A stretch of DNA of 64,000 nucleotides from Bombus terrestris (lineage: Eukaryota > Arthropoda > Insecta > Hymenoptera > Apidae), in the NCBI RefSeq assembly GCF_910591885.1, contig NW_025963555.1:62001-126000 (forward strand), given 5' to 3'. The notes beneath the pieces are model-generated. The model had not been told where the DNA came from and did not search any database. It saw only the letters and a program-made list of their open reading frames with translations. The position numbers and the translations under genes are program-made. Within the stretch, counting starts at the first letter, position 1. Each line of letters begins with the position of its first letter. Shown one piece after another: positions 63,192 to 64,000 of this stretch.

Positions 63192-64000
63192 TTATATGAA
63201 ACTATTCATAAACTGTAAACATTTGTCAGTAGGCAATAGGATAAAGACTTCCGCCTCCTCGGGCTGGTGCAAATATTTCAATGTCACCATGTGCCAAACC
63301 GTTGGATTGTGACACACCTCTCCGCGTCCCTCGCTCGCCATGCTCGCTCGAAAGCTATAGCCTAACCTAAAACCAATCCCTCTTGCGTTAGTCATTCGAC
63401 ATGGAGGCGACTTATTTCAAATTTGCGAACGTGTTGGATCGGTTGTGAGGTTGAACAGGATTCTTACGAGAGAGCGGAGCGAGCGAGCAACGATCACAAT
63501 TTCCAAGCTATACATATACCTTATATTGCTTTGCATATAATTCGTGTTATTACCTAATTTTGTCAGACATTTCGGACATCACATTGCACTGTACGATGTG
63601 GAAATAGTACTACTTATGTGAAACTATTCATAAACCGTAAACATTTGTCAGTAGGCAATAGGACAAAGACTTCCGGCTCCTCGGGCTGGTGCGAATATTT
63701 CAATGTCCGTATGTGCCAAACCGTTGGTTAGTGACACACCTTTACGCGTATCTGGCTCGCCGCGCTCGCTCGAAAATTATAGCCTAACCTAAAACCAATC
63801 CATCTTGCGTTCATTACTCGATATGGTGGCGACATATTTCGAATTTGCGAACGTGTCGGATCGGATGTGAGGTTGCACAGGATTTCTACGAGCGAGCGGA
63901 GCGAGCGAGCAACGATCACAATTTGCAAGCCATACACATACCTTATATTGCCTTGCATATATTTCGTGTTATTACCTAATTTTGTCAGACATTTCGGACA
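63192..64000 (+). repeat. 4-mer 5-6-..., copy 2, cut by the window edge
   Basis: Monomers start at 63192 (5, class C) and 63614 (6-like, 387 bp present). They repeat 61504 onward at offset 1688, sharing CTTGCGTTCATTACTCGAT, GAGGTTGCACAGG and TATTGCTTTGC. Differences include GGTTGAACAGGATTCTTACG near 63454. The array clearly continues past the window. Confidence 0.88.

Larger units (their letters stand above)
1..64000 (+). repeat. Continuous 422-bp satellite DNA array (152 monomers, two partial)
   Basis: The entire window is one tandem array. The landmark TTATATGAAACTATTCATAA, or its TTATGTGAAAC form, recurs every 422 bp, or 421 bp after monomers with one deletion. Starts run 343, 765, 1187, 1608, 2030 and so on to 63614. 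The total of 63,271 bp for 150 complete monomers equals 150 x 422 minus 29, so the only net length change is a single 1-bp deletion carried by 29 monomers. All copies face the same way and nothing interrupts them. Neighbouring monomers often differ more than monomers several units apart, the signature of higher-order repeats. Such arrays are typical of eukaryotic centromeric or pericentromeric heterochromatin. The role here is inferred, since position on the chromosome is not visible. Confidence 0.98.

Noticed and set aside
1..64000. CRISPR array
   Set aside because: The repeats are 422 bp and fully contiguous. There are no short repeats with unique spacers and no cas genes.
1..64000. Ribosomal DNA spacer or tandem gene array
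   Set aside because: No rRNA, tRNA, histone or other gene sequence was recognised in any monomer, and no unit contains anything but the satellite.

Overview
The whole window is one uninterrupted array of a single satellite DNA family. The monomer is 422 bp, or 421 bp in one subfamily, and every copy lies head-to-tail in the same orientation. Counting from the repeated landmark at 343, there are 150 complete monomers (343-63613), a partial one on the left (1-342) and a partial one on the right (63614-64000). The span fits exactly: 150 x 422 minus 29 one-base deletions = 63,271 bp. I found no protein-coding gene, RNA gene, transposon, CRISPR array or unique sequence. Recurrent open frames of 64-122 codons are by-products of the repeat.

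This is eukaryotic heterochromatin-type DNA, most likely centromeric or pericentromeric. The species cannot be read from it. GC is about 42%, and one monomer holds 28 CpG where at most about 19 are expected, so there is no methylation-driven CpG loss. That suits an invertebrate, such as an insect, better than a vertebrate or plant, but it is a weak inference.

Three main monomer classes occur. Class A carries TTCGAATTTGCGAACGTGTC and GGACAGGA. Class B carries TTTCAAATTTGGGAACGT and GGACTAAA, and often a 1-bp deletion. Class C is strongly diverged, with CGCTCGCCATGCTCG and GACATGGAGG. They are arranged in nested higher-order repeats (HORs) that change along the window. At 1-16 kb there are 5-monomer units (2,110 or 2,109 bp, order e-a-C-b-d). 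At 16-21 kb the order is irregular, with A-B dimers. At 21-24 kb a 3-mer of 1,266 bp is duplicated. At 23.5-28.6 kb a 6-mer of 2,531 bp is duplicated, followed by 4-mers. At 37-54 kb a 12-mer of 5,061 bp is present three times, the middle copy enlarged to 16 monomers by a 4-monomer insertion. At 54-64 kb there are shortened and rearranged derivatives of the 12-mer.

Each monomer has a CG-rich inverted repeat with arms about 107 nt apart, a 14-bp perfect palindrome at the monomer junction (lost in some subfamilies), and a site resembling the CENP-B box at 7 of its 9 essential bases. Hybrid monomers mark unequal-exchange junctions. The most informative are at 7094, 45058, 53915, 55601, 57709, 60661 and 62770. 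All block comparisons were made by eye, so identities are approximate.
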